DNA from: Streptomyces flaveus
Lineage (GTDB): Bacteria; Actinomycetota; Actinomycetes; Streptomycetales; Streptomycetaceae
Assembly (NCBI RefSeq): GCF_014647675.1
Contig: NZ_BMPQ01000020.1
Location: 86,070 to 150,069 of the forward strand
Length of the DNA: 64,000 nt
Direction of reading: 5' to 3'
Shown: positions 50,280 through 58,072 of the stretch, piece by piece
How the letters are laid out: each line of letters starts with the position of its first letter
How positions within the stretch are numbered: position 1 is the stretch's first letter
Made by a program: the position numbers and the translations under genes
Notes under the pieces: model-generated
Told to the model about the DNA's origin: nothing
The model's database searches: none
The model's input: only the letters and a program-made list of their open reading frames with translations

Positions 50280-50328
50280 TTCAAATTTGAACCGCGTCTA
50301 GACGATAGCGCGTGATTCAAATTTTGAA
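50280..50328 (-). promoter_or_regulatory. Two palindromic operators upstream of ribA
   Basis: TTCAAATTTGAA (50280-50291, perfect) and TTCAA-att-TTGAA (50316-50328), centres about 36 bases apart. Both are AT-rich in a high-GC genome. The form fits MarR, HxlR or ArsR-type repressors. No regulator gene is adjacent in the window, so it must act from elsewhere. Confidence 0.65.
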
Positions 50329-50439
50329 CAACCCGCCTCCGCGTGGCGCCGCTCACACCGTCCAGCTCAACGCCGCCCCGGAGCGCGGGATGCGCATGAA
50401 CGGGTGCGTCGCCGCCGCTGCTCCAGCGACGTGCGCGCC

Positions 50440-50520
50440 ACCTACACCGCCCTCACTGACGACGACCGCCGCCCGGGGAGGGAGGGGCGCTCCACGACCT
50501 ACCGGCAACTCACCTCGTAG
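50440..50520 (+). pseudogene. 3'-end fragment of an AlbA/Schlafen-type gene
   Basis: Bases 50484-50524 match 55224-55264, the 3' end of the AlbA-type gene, at 39 of 41 positions, including the in-frame tail GRSTTYRQL-S-stop. The few codons before (ALTDDDRRPGRE) are not clearly homologous, and the rest of the gene is missing. Confidence 0.6.
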
Positions 50521-50581
50521 GTCGCGGAGGCGGCACCGGGCTCCCCGTCGGCGTGCCACCCCTCGCTCCCGCCGTCCCTCC

Positions 50582-51406
50582 TCACCCGTCTGAGGGGAAC
50601 CCGGCGGTGAGGTAGGCCAACAGCTGTCCCGGTGCGTCTTCCTGGAGGAGGTGGCCCGCGCCCTCGATCCAGTGCAGCTCGGCGTGCGGGATGCGCTCGT
50701 GCAGCCATTCGGCGTACTCCGGGGGGAGGATGCGGTCCTCGCGGCCCCAGATGAGGCGTACCGGAAGGGACATCCCGCCCAGCAAGTGCTCGTACGCGGC
50801 GGTGTCCGCCTGTCTGATCTGGCTGTACTGGCGGTAGAACGCGGCCTGCCCTGCGGCTGCCCGCCACGGGGCGAGGAACGTGTCGAGGACTTCCGGCCGG
50901 AAGCCGACGTGCGTGGCGTGCCGCAGGTGGCTGGCGACCAGCGCTTCGTGCGCGTAGTCCGGAAGCTGCTGGAATACCTCCGTGTGCTCCAGGATGAGCT
51001 GGAAGAGTCCTCGCTCCCACTCACCGCCGCTCACCGCGTCGAAGAGGGTCAGGTCCCGGTAGCTCCTCTCCTCCAGCAGCAGCGTCCGCAGTGCCACGGC
51101 CCCGCCGATGTCGTGGGCGACGACGCTGGGGCAGGACAACTCCCAGTGGTCGAGGAGCCGGGCGAAGTTCCTCGCGTGAGCCGCCAGGCTGAGGTCCTGG
51201 CCCTCGTGCTGATCCGACTGGCCGAAGCCGAGATGGTCGAAGACGAAGACCGTGCGGGTACGGGCGAGCGCTGGAGCGATGTCCCGCCAGAGAAAGGAGG
51301 AATACGGGGTGCCGTGCACCAGCACGACCGGGTCTCCGCTGCCAAGGCGCCTCCACCGCACCGTCCCGTCGGGCGTCTCGAACTCCTCGCCCAGTGTCCA
51401 TTTCAC
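50582..51406 (-). CDS. Alpha/beta-hydrolase (haloalkane dehalogenase/epoxide hydrolase type)
   Basis: A 274-aa alpha/beta-fold hydrolase: VVLVHGTPYSSFLWRDIAPAL, FDHLGFGQSD, VVAHDIGGAVALRTLL with an Asp nucleophile in the elbow (HDIGG), a helical cap, VRLIWGREDRILPP, and GAGHLLQEDAP with the catalytic His. An Asp nucleophile points to a dehalogenase or epoxide hydrolase rather than a serine esterase. I chose GTG 51406 (VKWTLGEEF) behind AGGAGA; another GTG 33 bases upstream is possible. Confidence 0.85.
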   Translation of the reverse strand: MKWTLGEEFETPDGTVRWRRLGSGDPVVLVHGTPYSSFLWRDIAPALARTRTVFVFDHLGFGQSDQHEGQDLSLAAHARNFARLLDHWELSCPSVVAHDIGGAVALRTLLLEERSYRDLTLFDAVSGGEWERGLFQLILEHTEVFQQLPDYAHEALVASHLRHATHVGFRPEVLDTFLAPWRAAAGQAAFYRQYSQIRQADTAAYEHLLGGMSLPVRLIWGREDRILPPEYAEWLHERIPHAELHWIEGAGHLLQEDAPGQLLAYLTAGFPSDG

Positions 51407-51686
51407 CCTTGGTCTCCTCTTCTGCGGCCTGACCAGCACCTTTCACCAGGAGCATCCCGACGCTGCCCTGCCAGGAGGTCCAATGCCTCCCGAACTCATC
51501 AACACCACCCTTCCGCCAACAGCCAGTTGCGCTCAGTCATCGTCAGCCGCAGCTCGACATAGCCGGCGTCATCGCAGTGGCGCCGACTCCGCCCGACCGC
51601 TTCACCCCACCGTTCTCGGACACCGGGTTTCCGGGACGGAGGGGCTGATGCGCGGACCGCGCGAAAGATGCCGTCGGCTGCCGGCC
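51407..51686. other. Spacer, no gene supported
   Basis: About 280 bases between two leftward genes. Open frames exist but lack ribosome sites or recognisable products. No clear terminator or promoter. Confidence 0.4.
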
Positions 51687-53114
51687 TCACTCAGGCCCTC
51701 GGTCCTCCGGTGTCGTCGGCGGCTCTGTGGGCGTGGGCGCGGGCGGGCGGAAGAGGACGGCCCGGGCCACGGGCGGGGCGAACAGGGCGGTGACGGGCGC
51801 GGAGAGGGTCACTACGGAGCGGAAGGCGCGCCCCACGACAGGGGCGCCGGTGGCCCGCTCCTGGACTCGGCGCAGGTACCAGTCGGCGACGCGGTCCGCG
51901 GGCCCGCCGACGACCGCGGTGCCGACCGCGCCCGGCATCTTGCGGTCCGCCCCGGCAGAGATGTCCCACGCCTGCCGGGACGCCGCCAGGAGCGCCCGCC
52001 GCACGCGCCTCGTCGTGGGCGTCCGGCGCGGATCGGCCAGTGCGTCGCGCAGGGCGACCGCGCTCATCGCGGCGACGGCCATGCCCTGCCCGTAGATCGG
52101 GTTGAAGGTGCACAGCGCGTCGCCGGTGGCGAGGAAGCCGGCCGGGCGACGGCCCGGCAGATCGTAGCGGCGGCGGATGTTCGCGGTCCGCCGGTAGCCG
52201 AACGCCGACGAGAGCGGCTCGGCGTCGTCCAGCCACCGGTGCAGGAGCGGATGCGGCAGCCTCTTGGTGTACGTCACGAACTCGTCGTCGTCCGTGGGCG
52301 GTTCGTCGCCGCGCAGCCCCGAGACGATGACCAGATGGGTGCCGTCCTCCAGCGGCAGCGCACCGCCGGCGTGGACCTCGGCGGGGCTGGGGTAGACGTA
52401 GTAGCCGACGGTGTCGCCGTCGAGGATGCCGCTTCTGCCGCGGTAGACGCGGGAGGCGTACGCGAGGCCGGTGTCGATGGTCTCCTCGTGCGGGGCCTCG
52501 GCGCCGATCGCCGCGAGCCACTGCGGAGCCTTCGTGCCGCTGCCGGAGGCGTCGACCACCAGGTCGGCCTCGAGGGCCCGCTGCTTTTCGCGGGCGTCGC
52601 CGGAGCGATCCCGCAGCAGCACACCCCGCACGCGCGAGGCGTCACCGAGGAGCCCGACGACACCCGTCCCCTCCACCGCGCTGATCACCGGATTGGCGAG
52701 AACCCGCCGCCGCACCAGCTCCTCGAGCTGCGCGCGCGAACCGGTGTAGATGTGCGTCGTCGCGGGCAGCCGCCGGAACCAGCGCCCGTCCTGCCGCTGC
52801 ACCATGTCCGAGGGCAAGCCCACCCGCGGCGCCCCCGCCACCCGCAGCTCCGCCAGGAAGCCCGGCAGCAGCGACTCCAGGGCCACCTGCCCGCCCTCCA
52901 GCAGGACATGCGGATGCCGACCCTGCGGTACGCCGGGCCGCGGCTTGGTCCCGTCCGGGAACCGGTCGCGCTCGACGACGGTCACCCGCTCGGCGTGCCC
53001 GGCCAGGACATGCGCCGCAAGCAGTCCCGCGAGGCTCCCGCCCACGACGACCGCATGCCGCCCGCTCCGGCCGCCGCCCACACCCCAACGGCCCGTTTCT
53101 CCGGCAGAGTTCAC
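51687..53114 (-). CDS. FAD-dependent monooxygenase/halogenase-like oxidoreductase
   Basis: A 475-aa flavoprotein: dinucleotide-binding GG motif in HAVVVGGSLAGLLAAHVLA, second FAD contact LVVDASGSGTKAPQWL, and the GDALCTFNPIYGQGMAVAAMSAV motif (GD box) of para-hydroxybenzoate hydroxylase-type enzymes. It has GRHPHVLLEGG near the N-terminus, as in geranylgeranyl-reductase- or halogenase-related Streptomyces proteins. Reaction unknown. I chose GTG 53114 because AGGGGAG precedes it; a TTG start at 53171 would add 19 residues. Confidence 0.83.
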   Translation of the reverse strand: MNSAGETGRWGVGGGRSGRHAVVVGGSLAGLLAAHVLAGHAERVTVVERDRFPDGTKPRPGVPQGRHPHVLLEGGQVALESLLPGFLAELRVAGAPRVGLPSDMVQRQDGRWFRRLPATTHIYTGSRAQLEELVRRRVLANPVISAVEGTGVVGLLGDASRVRGVLLRDRSGDAREKQRALEADLVVDASGSGTKAPQWLAAIGAEAPHEETIDTGLAYASRVYRGRSGILDGDTVGYYVYPSPAEVHAGGALPLEDGTHLVIVSGLRGDEPPTDDDEFVTYTKRLPHPLLHRWLDDAEPLSSAFGYRRTANIRRRYDLPGRRPAGFLATGDALCTFNPIYGQGMAVAAMSAVALRDALADPRRTPTTRRVRRALLAASRQAWDISAGADRKMPGAVGTAVVGGPADRVADWYLRRVQERATGAPVVGRAFRSVVTLSAPVTALFAPPVARAVLFRPPAPTPTEPPTTPEDRGPE

Positions 53115-53453
53115 CAATCCGCTCCCCTGGTCGCCACGTCGTGAGAAGGCACCACTATCCCGCTCTGTCAAGGGGGGTTGACCGCGTTCCGGCCGTTCTG
53201 CGCGTCCCGAATACGCCCGCCCCGGATCGCTCCCCCGGCCCCGCCGTCAGGGCCGCAACGCGCAACCAGTGCACACCAGCACGGGAACTGCCGGGAAAGC
53301 CCAGGTCAGCGAAGGCAAACCGATGCCCCGCGGCCCCACTCCGACGCTGGGGTGAAAACCTCCCGCGGTTGATCATCAGGCTGCGGGAGGTGTCACCTCA
53401 GCGTCGACTCTTTGTGCGGGGCATCCTCCGGTCCATCGACAGCCGGTCGCGCG

Positions 53454-53750
53454 TCAGGCCTCGTCCGGCGTCAGCCGCAGCGAGATCGAGTTGATGCTGT
53501 ACCGCTGGTCCGTGGGGGTCGGGTAGCCCTCGCCCTCGAAGACGTGGCCCAGGTGTGAGCCGCACATGGCACACCGCACCTCCGTCCGCACCATCCCGTG
53601 CGAGCGGTCCGCGATCAGCTCGACGTTGTCCGCCGACTTGGGGTCGTAGAAGGAGGGCCAGCCGCAGTGGCTCGCGGATTCACGCGTCCCAGGACGCTCA
53701 ACTCCCTCCCGGGAACCGACGCCCGACCTGAACGTCAACCACCTGCGCAC
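53454..53750 (-). pseudogene. msrB: Truncated methionine-sulfoxide reductase B with mutated active site
   Basis: From residue 27 onward the frame is clearly MsrB: SHCGWPSFYDP, VRCAMCGSHLGHVFEG, DQRYSINSISLRLTPDE. The first half, including the first zinc CxxC pair, is missing and replaced by unrelated sequence (MRRWLTFRSGVGSREGVERPG). The catalytic cysteine expected in RYCINS is serine here (Ser85). So the copy is truncated and should be inactive. Confidence 0.8.
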
Positions 53751-53769
53751 ACTTCTCGCCGATACGGAT

Positions 53770-53823
53770 GAAATGTAATCAGGATTGCCGCAAATGTAAC
53801 TCTGACGTCGTTACATTTGCGGC
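53770..53823 (+). promoter_or_regulatory. Palindromic operator and leaderless promoter of the AlbA-type gene
   Basis: GCCGCAAATGTAAC (53787-53800) and its exact complement GTTACATTTGCGGC (53810-53823) flank 9 bases. A third AAATGTAA half-site lies at 53771-53778. The right arm ends exactly before GTG 53824, leaving no room for a ribosome site. TACATT (53812-53817) is a good -10 six bases before the start, so the mRNA is probably leaderless and self-repressed at this palindrome. Confidence 0.7.
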
Positions 53824-55260
53824 GTGCCGACCGACCTGAATGCACTGATCACGCGCCTACGCGCCGCAGGGGGCGATTGCGACGACATCGAGGTGAAGTC
53901 CGCCGCCGGTGGGCTACCGCAGTCGCTCGCCTCGACGCTCAGCGCGCTGGCCAACCTCCCCGGAGGCGGCACTGTAATTCTGGGCCTCGACGAACGGACC
54001 GGGTTCCGCCCCTCCCCATTGACCGACCCGCAGGCCCTGAAGCAGGGGCTCGCGCTCAAAGCCCGCTCCTTCACACCTCCGGTGCGCCTCACCATCAGCG
54101 ATGCAGAGTCCGACGGCCAGCCGGTGATCGTGGCGCAGGTGCACGAGTGCGATCCATCGGCCAAGCCCTGCCGAATCACCGCATCCGGCGCCTCGTACCT
54201 CCGCGGGTACGACGGTGATTTCCAGCTCTCCCCTCTCGAGGAACAAGCTTTCCTCGCCGCACGCAGCGCACCCCGCTTCGACCGAAACCCGGTCACAGAC
54301 GCGACCATCGACGACCTGGACAAGGAGCTCACCGCCGAGTTCCTCAGCTCGGTACGGCAGCACGACCCCCACGGTCTCGGCCGCTTCACCGACGACAGCG
54401 AACTACTCTGCCGCGCAGGAGCCGTCACCCCAGGCAGCACCCCCACCGTGGCAGGGCTCCTCACCCTCGGAGTACACCCCCAGCAGTTCTTCCCACGCTT
54501 CATCGTCCAAGCCTCCGCCGAACCCGAAGACGGCCACCCCACCGCCAGCCGGGCACGCAACCAGACCACCATCACCGGACCGATCCCCCGCATGCTCGAC
54601 GCCGCCCTGGACTGGGCCCGACGCTCCTTCGGCACGACCATCGTCTCGACCCCCGACGGCACCGTCCGCGATCAGCCCGACTACCCCTACATCGCCTTCC
54701 GCGAACTGATCGCCAACGCACTCGTCCACCGCGACCTCGACCACTGGTCCACGGGTATGGCCGTCGAAGTACGCCTGCGCCGCGACCGGCTGGTGATCTC
54801 CAACCCCGGCGGCCTGTACGGCATCACCGTCGACCGCCTCGGCCACGACGCCGTCACCTCCGCCCGCAACGCCCGCCTCGTCGCCCTCTGCCAGCACGCC
54901 CGCACTCCTGAATCCGGCGCCCGCGTCATCGAAGCCCTCGCCACCGGAATCCCCACCGTGAACGAGGCGCTGACCCACGCCGGACTGCCACCGGCCCGCT
55001 ACATGGACGCAGGAATCCGCTTCACCGTCCTCCTGCACCGCACCGCGGACACTCCCGCAGCTCCTCGGCTCCACACCAACGCGCTGCGGGTTTACGACGC
55101 CCTTGCCGCAGCACCCCGCAGCGTCGCAGAACTCCACCAACAACTCGACCTCACCGCACCCAACATCAGGAAGATCCTGCGCGACTTGCGCGAGCGGGGC
55201 CTCGTCGAGCAGCTCGGAGGAAAGGGGCGCTCCACGACGTACCGGCAACTCGCCTCGTAG
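53824..55260 (+). CDS. ATP-binding protein with AlbA_2/Schlafen-type domain and winged helix
   Basis: A 478-aa protein. The N-terminal AlbA_2-type domain (DDIEVKSAAGGLPQSLASTLSALANLPGGGTVILGLDE) is followed by a central GHKL-like ATPase part (YIAFRELIANALVHRDLD, VEVRLRRDRLVISNPGGLYGITVD) and a C-terminal winged helix (NALRVYDALAAAPRSVAELHQQLDLTAPNIRKILRDLRERGLVEQLG). Often mislabelled RecG-like helicase; it is more likely a DNA-binding regulator or defence-type protein. GTG 53824 directly abuts a palindrome without ribosome site, suggesting autoregulation. It lies beside a truncated msrB, as if inserted there. Confidence 0.82.
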   Translation: MPTDLNALITRLRAAGGDCDDIEVKSAAGGLPQSLASTLSALANLPGGGTVILGLDERTGFRPSPLTDPQALKQGLALKARSFTPPVRLTISDAESDGQPVIVAQVHECDPSAKPCRITASGASYLRGYDGDFQLSPLEEQAFLAARSAPRFDRNPVTDATIDDLDKELTAEFLSSVRQHDPHGLGRFTDDSELLCRAGAVTPGSTPTVAGLLTLGVHPQQFFPRFIVQASAEPEDGHPTASRARNQTTITGPIPRMLDAALDWARRSFGTTIVSTPDGTVRDQPDYPYIAFRELIANALVHRDLDHWSTGMAVEVRLRRDRLVISNPGGLYGITVDRLGHDAVTSARNARLVALCQHARTPESGARVIEALATGIPTVNEALTHAGLPPARYMDAGIRFTVLLHRTADTPAAPRLHTNALRVYDALAAAPRSVAELHQQLDLTAPNIRKILRDLRERGLVEQLGGKGRSTTYRQLAS

Positions 55261-55377
55261 GTCGAGGCGATCGAGGGCCGGGAGGGGTTCGGGAGGAAAC
55301 GGCACAGCGTCCATCCGGAGTCCACCACTCAGGGGAGGCCCCATACCGGCTTACTCCCCGCAGGTAGCCTGCCGCCC

Positions 55378-55827
55378 ATGACGCGTACACAGCGCACCGG
55401 AGCACAGCCGACCCCACAACGGGCCACGGACGAGGAGGGCGTACGCCTGCCACGGCTGCGCTTCAAGGACGTCGTGGTGCGAGGAGCAGTGCAGGGAATC
55501 GCCGCCGTCGCCCTGCTCTTTATCGGCACACTCTTCGTCGCCGACCATCATGACCGCGAGACGTTCCTTGCCGTGGTGGGAGGGTTCTCCATGGTCTTCG
55601 CCGGAGTGGGGATCGTGGTCGGAGTCTGGTTCTGGACGGCGTGCTCGGGCGACATCAGACGCTGGCGGGACTGGCGCACCATCACCGGCCAGTACGAAGG
55701 CGTCACCATCATGGCACCGGTTCTCGTACGGGCGGGAGTCCTCGCCCTTGTGCTCTTCCCCGGCGCGCTCGGGCTCTACCACCTGGTCGACAACGCCGCT
55801 TACGACAGCTGGCTGTACGGGAGTTGA
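55378..55827 (+). CDS. Small hypothetical membrane protein
   Basis: 149 aa with three hydrophobic helices: VVVRGAVQGIAAVALLFIGTLFVA, TFLAVVGGFSMVFAGVGIVVGVWFWTA and VLVRAGVLALVLFPGALGLYHLV. The first 30 residues are polar and Thr/Arg-rich. I do not recognise a family. The 179 bases after it encode a frame with SIADVDGSLDDVSDEELARRRRSRY but no start, which may be a remnant. Confidence 0.6.
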   Translation: MTRTQRTGAQPTPQRATDEEGVRLPRLRFKDVVVRGAVQGIAAVALLFIGTLFVADHHDRETFLAVVGGFSMVFAGVGIVVGVWFWTACSGDIRRWRDWRTITGQYEGVTIMAPVLVRAGVLALVLFPGALGLYHLVDNAAYDSWLYGS

Positions 55828-56006
55828 GCACCATTCCATCGCCGATGTCGACGGCAGCCTCGACGACGTCAGCGACGAAGAACTCGCCCGCCGGCGCCGC
55901 AGCCGCTACGTTCAGCGCTGTTGTGTTCGTGTCGGCGTCAATGTACTCGTGTGATCCAAACGAAACTGTGGGCCGACTTGGGCTGCCCTGCTGACCACCG
56001 CCTGCT

Positions 56007-56414
56007 TCAGGTGTAGCGGCGCAGAACCAGGCGGCGTCCGCCGTTCTCCTCGAGCGTGTCCGATTCGACGTCGTAGCCGTGGTCCTCGGCGTAGCGGAGT
56101 GCGGCGGCGTGGCCGTAGGCGCGGGCGACCTTGGTCAGCCATGGCTGGTCGTAGCGGGACCGGTCGAACTCGCTGATGACGGCTTCGAAGGTGCCGTCGT
56201 CGCCGCGGCGGAAGCCGATGTCATTGCTGAGGCGGCCGATGTGGGCGCGGCGGATGATCACTTCGGCGCGGTCCGGGCGGGCGTCGCCCTGATAGCCGTA
56301 GAGGGGCTGGGGCGTGTCGTGGGTCTCGACGGTGGTGAACCCGACCGTGGCGAGGGCCTGGACGAGCAGGTCGGGGTCGCGCAGCGCGGTGCGGACGCGG
56401 GTGAAGTGCGACAT
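56007..56414 (-). CDS. DUF1257 (Ycf35-like) protein
   Basis: A 135-aa protein starting at ATG 56414: MSHFTRVRTALRDPDLLVQAL, PLYGYQGDARPDRAEVIIRR, LSNDIGFRRGDDGTFEAVISEFDR, then WLTKVARAYGHAAALRYAEDHGYDV. This is the DUF1257 family related to plastid Ycf35; function unknown. It lies 47 bases downstream of the Hsp70-like gene and closes a leftward operon of Hsp70 and propeller proteins. Confidence 0.85.
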   Translation of the reverse strand: MSHFTRVRTALRDPDLLVQALATVGFTTVETHDTPQPLYGYQGDARPDRAEVIIRRAHIGRLSNDIGFRRGDDGTFEAVISEFDRSRYDQPWLTKVARAYGHAAALRYAEDHGYDVESDTLEENGGRRLVLRRYT

Positions 56415-56461
56415 GACGATTCCTTGGGGTCGGAGACGGGAGAGGCGGCGCAGCCGGGCGT

Positions 56462-58072
56462 TCACGCCAGGCGGACGACCGGCTGTCTGTCCAGGACGAG
56501 GGTCTGACGGCGCAGGTCGTAGGCGGTGACGGTGAGTCGCTTGTGGGCGTCGATGCGGAACTCGATGCGGAAGCGGTCCTCTCCGGCCGTGGCCGGGGGA
56601 TCGGCTTCCAGGAAGGTGGGGCTGTCCTCGTTGAGCCAGAGCATGGACCGCTGCTGGCGCTGCTGCGGGGTGACGGTGACGGTACGGGCGCCGCCGCCGG
56701 CGTCGAAGGAGATCTCCAACTCGGCACTGGCGTCGCGGTAGGTGGCGTGGGCGAGTTCGTAGACGGCCAGGCCGAGTCGGCGCTGCCGATCGTGCACCGC
56801 CCTGACGGTGAGCGTCTTGACCGGTTCCTCGGTGGGATAGGCGGTGCCGGCTTCCACCAGGGTCTCGAACTCGTAGGCGCCGGTGTCGTGGTCGACATGC
56901 CGGATGGCGTAGTCGTGCTGGATGTGGTCGAACAACTCGCTGCCGCCCGCGATGCCGGCCGCCCCGGCGGCCACCGCCTCCAAGGGCCGGTCCAGGTGCA
57001 CCACTTCGGGGTCGAAATGCAGATGCACCAGGTCCTGCACAGCCGGAATGAGGCAGCTGCCGCCGACGAGGAAGACACCCCGGATGTCCTCGCTGCCGAA
57101 GCCGCGCCCGGTCGCGGAGTCCAGGCAGGAGCGCAGGGCCTGGTTGATCCGGCGCAGCACGCCCTTGTCGCGCAGGAGGGCGTCGAACTCGCCGCGGGTG
57201 ACCGTGACCTGGTGCACACGGTCGCTGCGGGCGTCGGCGGCGCGGATGACGGCCTGCTCGGCGGTGGCCAGTTCCCGTTTGGCCCGCTCGGCGGAGGCCA
57301 GGAGGCGGCGGAAGACCTGGTTGCGGCCGATCTGGTCACCGTGCGGCAGGGCGAGATGGCTAAGGGCGTGTTCGGCGAGGAACGCGTCGATGGTGTTGCC
57401 GCCCAGGTCCAGCCCCCGCTTCGCGATCGTGCGCACCCCCGCGCCGGAGCCCGCCTCGTCGGGCTCCTGCACCCGGACGACGGAGACGTCGAGGGTGCCG
57501 GCCCCGAAGTCGATCACGGCGAACGCGTCACCGGGGTTGAGCCGGGCGCTGTAGCCGACGGCGGCCGCGGTGGCCTCGTCGACGATGCGGAGGCGAGCGG
57601 CGGGAAGGCCCTCGCGGACCTCGCGCACCAGCCAGTCGCGGTAGCCGTCGAAGGACTCCACGGGCGCGGTGGCGACGATCTCCAGGTCGTCGTCCTCGAT
57701 GGTGAGCAGGGCCAGCGCCATGATGTCGCTGAGGAACTGGGTGGCCGCCTCCCGGCCGGTGACCTTGCGGTCGCCGACCGGGCGGGCCGCGTCGTAGGCG
57801 TGTCCGGCGACGTTGCTCTTGGTGGACGCGAAGACGGTGAAGCCGGGGTCGTCGTCCATCTCGGGGGTGATCTGGATGCCGAGGCGGCGGGTGGTTCCGT
57901 CGTGCGCGTAGGCGATCAGGGAGGGCACCACCCGCTGGGTGGGTCCGGGGCCGGCCTCGCGCAGCATGTCGACGCCGGGCAGCGGGATGGGGACGCCGCG
58001 GCCCGCCTCGGGGTCCCAGCCCGCGACGACGGTGTTGGCGGTGCCGAAGTCGATGCCGATACGGGTGGTCAT
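56462..58072 (-). CDS. Hsp70/DnaK-like ATPase lacking the full lid
   Basis: A 536-aa chaperone-like ATPase. Phosphate-1 RIGIDFGTANTVV (4-16), IVDEATAAAVGYSA, phosphate-2 AFAVIDFGAGTLDVSVV (about 184-200), DLGGNTIDAFLAEH, and adenosine motif VFLVGGSCLIPAVQDLV (about 332-348). The C-terminal 180 residues are a beta-rich region (TYRDASAELEISFDAGGG, FRIEFRIDAHKRLTVTAYDL) resembling a substrate-binding beta domain, but no helical lid follows and length is about 100 residues below DnaK. It overlaps the propeller gene upstream by 4 bases, so it is made together with it and may remodel it. Confidence 0.88.
   Translation of the reverse strand: MTTRIGIDFGTANTVVAGWDPEAGRGVPIPLPGVDMLREAGPGPTQRVVPSLIAYAHDGTTRRLGIQITPEMDDDPGFTVFASTKSNVAGHAYDAARPVGDRKVTGREAATQFLSDIMALALLTIEDDDLEIVATAPVESFDGYRDWLVREVREGLPAARLRIVDEATAAAVGYSARLNPGDAFAVIDFGAGTLDVSVVRVQEPDEAGSGAGVRTIAKRGLDLGGNTIDAFLAEHALSHLALPHGDQIGRNQVFRRLLASAERAKRELATAEQAVIRAADARSDRVHQVTVTRGEFDALLRDKGVLRRINQALRSCLDSATGRGFGSEDIRGVFLVGGSCLIPAVQDLVHLHFDPEVVHLDRPLEAVAAGAAGIAGGSELFDHIQHDYAIRHVDHDTGAYEFETLVEAGTAYPTEEPVKTLTVRAVHDRQRRLGLAVYELAHATYRDASAELEISFDAGGGARTVTVTPQQRQQRSMLWLNEDSPTFLEADPPATAGEDRFRIEFRIDAHKRLTVTAYDLRRQTLVLDRQPVVRLA

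Noticed and set aside
51499..51690. 63-codon minus-strand frame
   Set aside because: No ribosome site, overlaps the FAD enzyme's end, no conserved features.
55850..55960. Frame with SIADVDGSLDDVSDEELARRRRSRY resembling a gene end
   Set aside because: No start or ribosome site and no recognisable family; at most a remnant.
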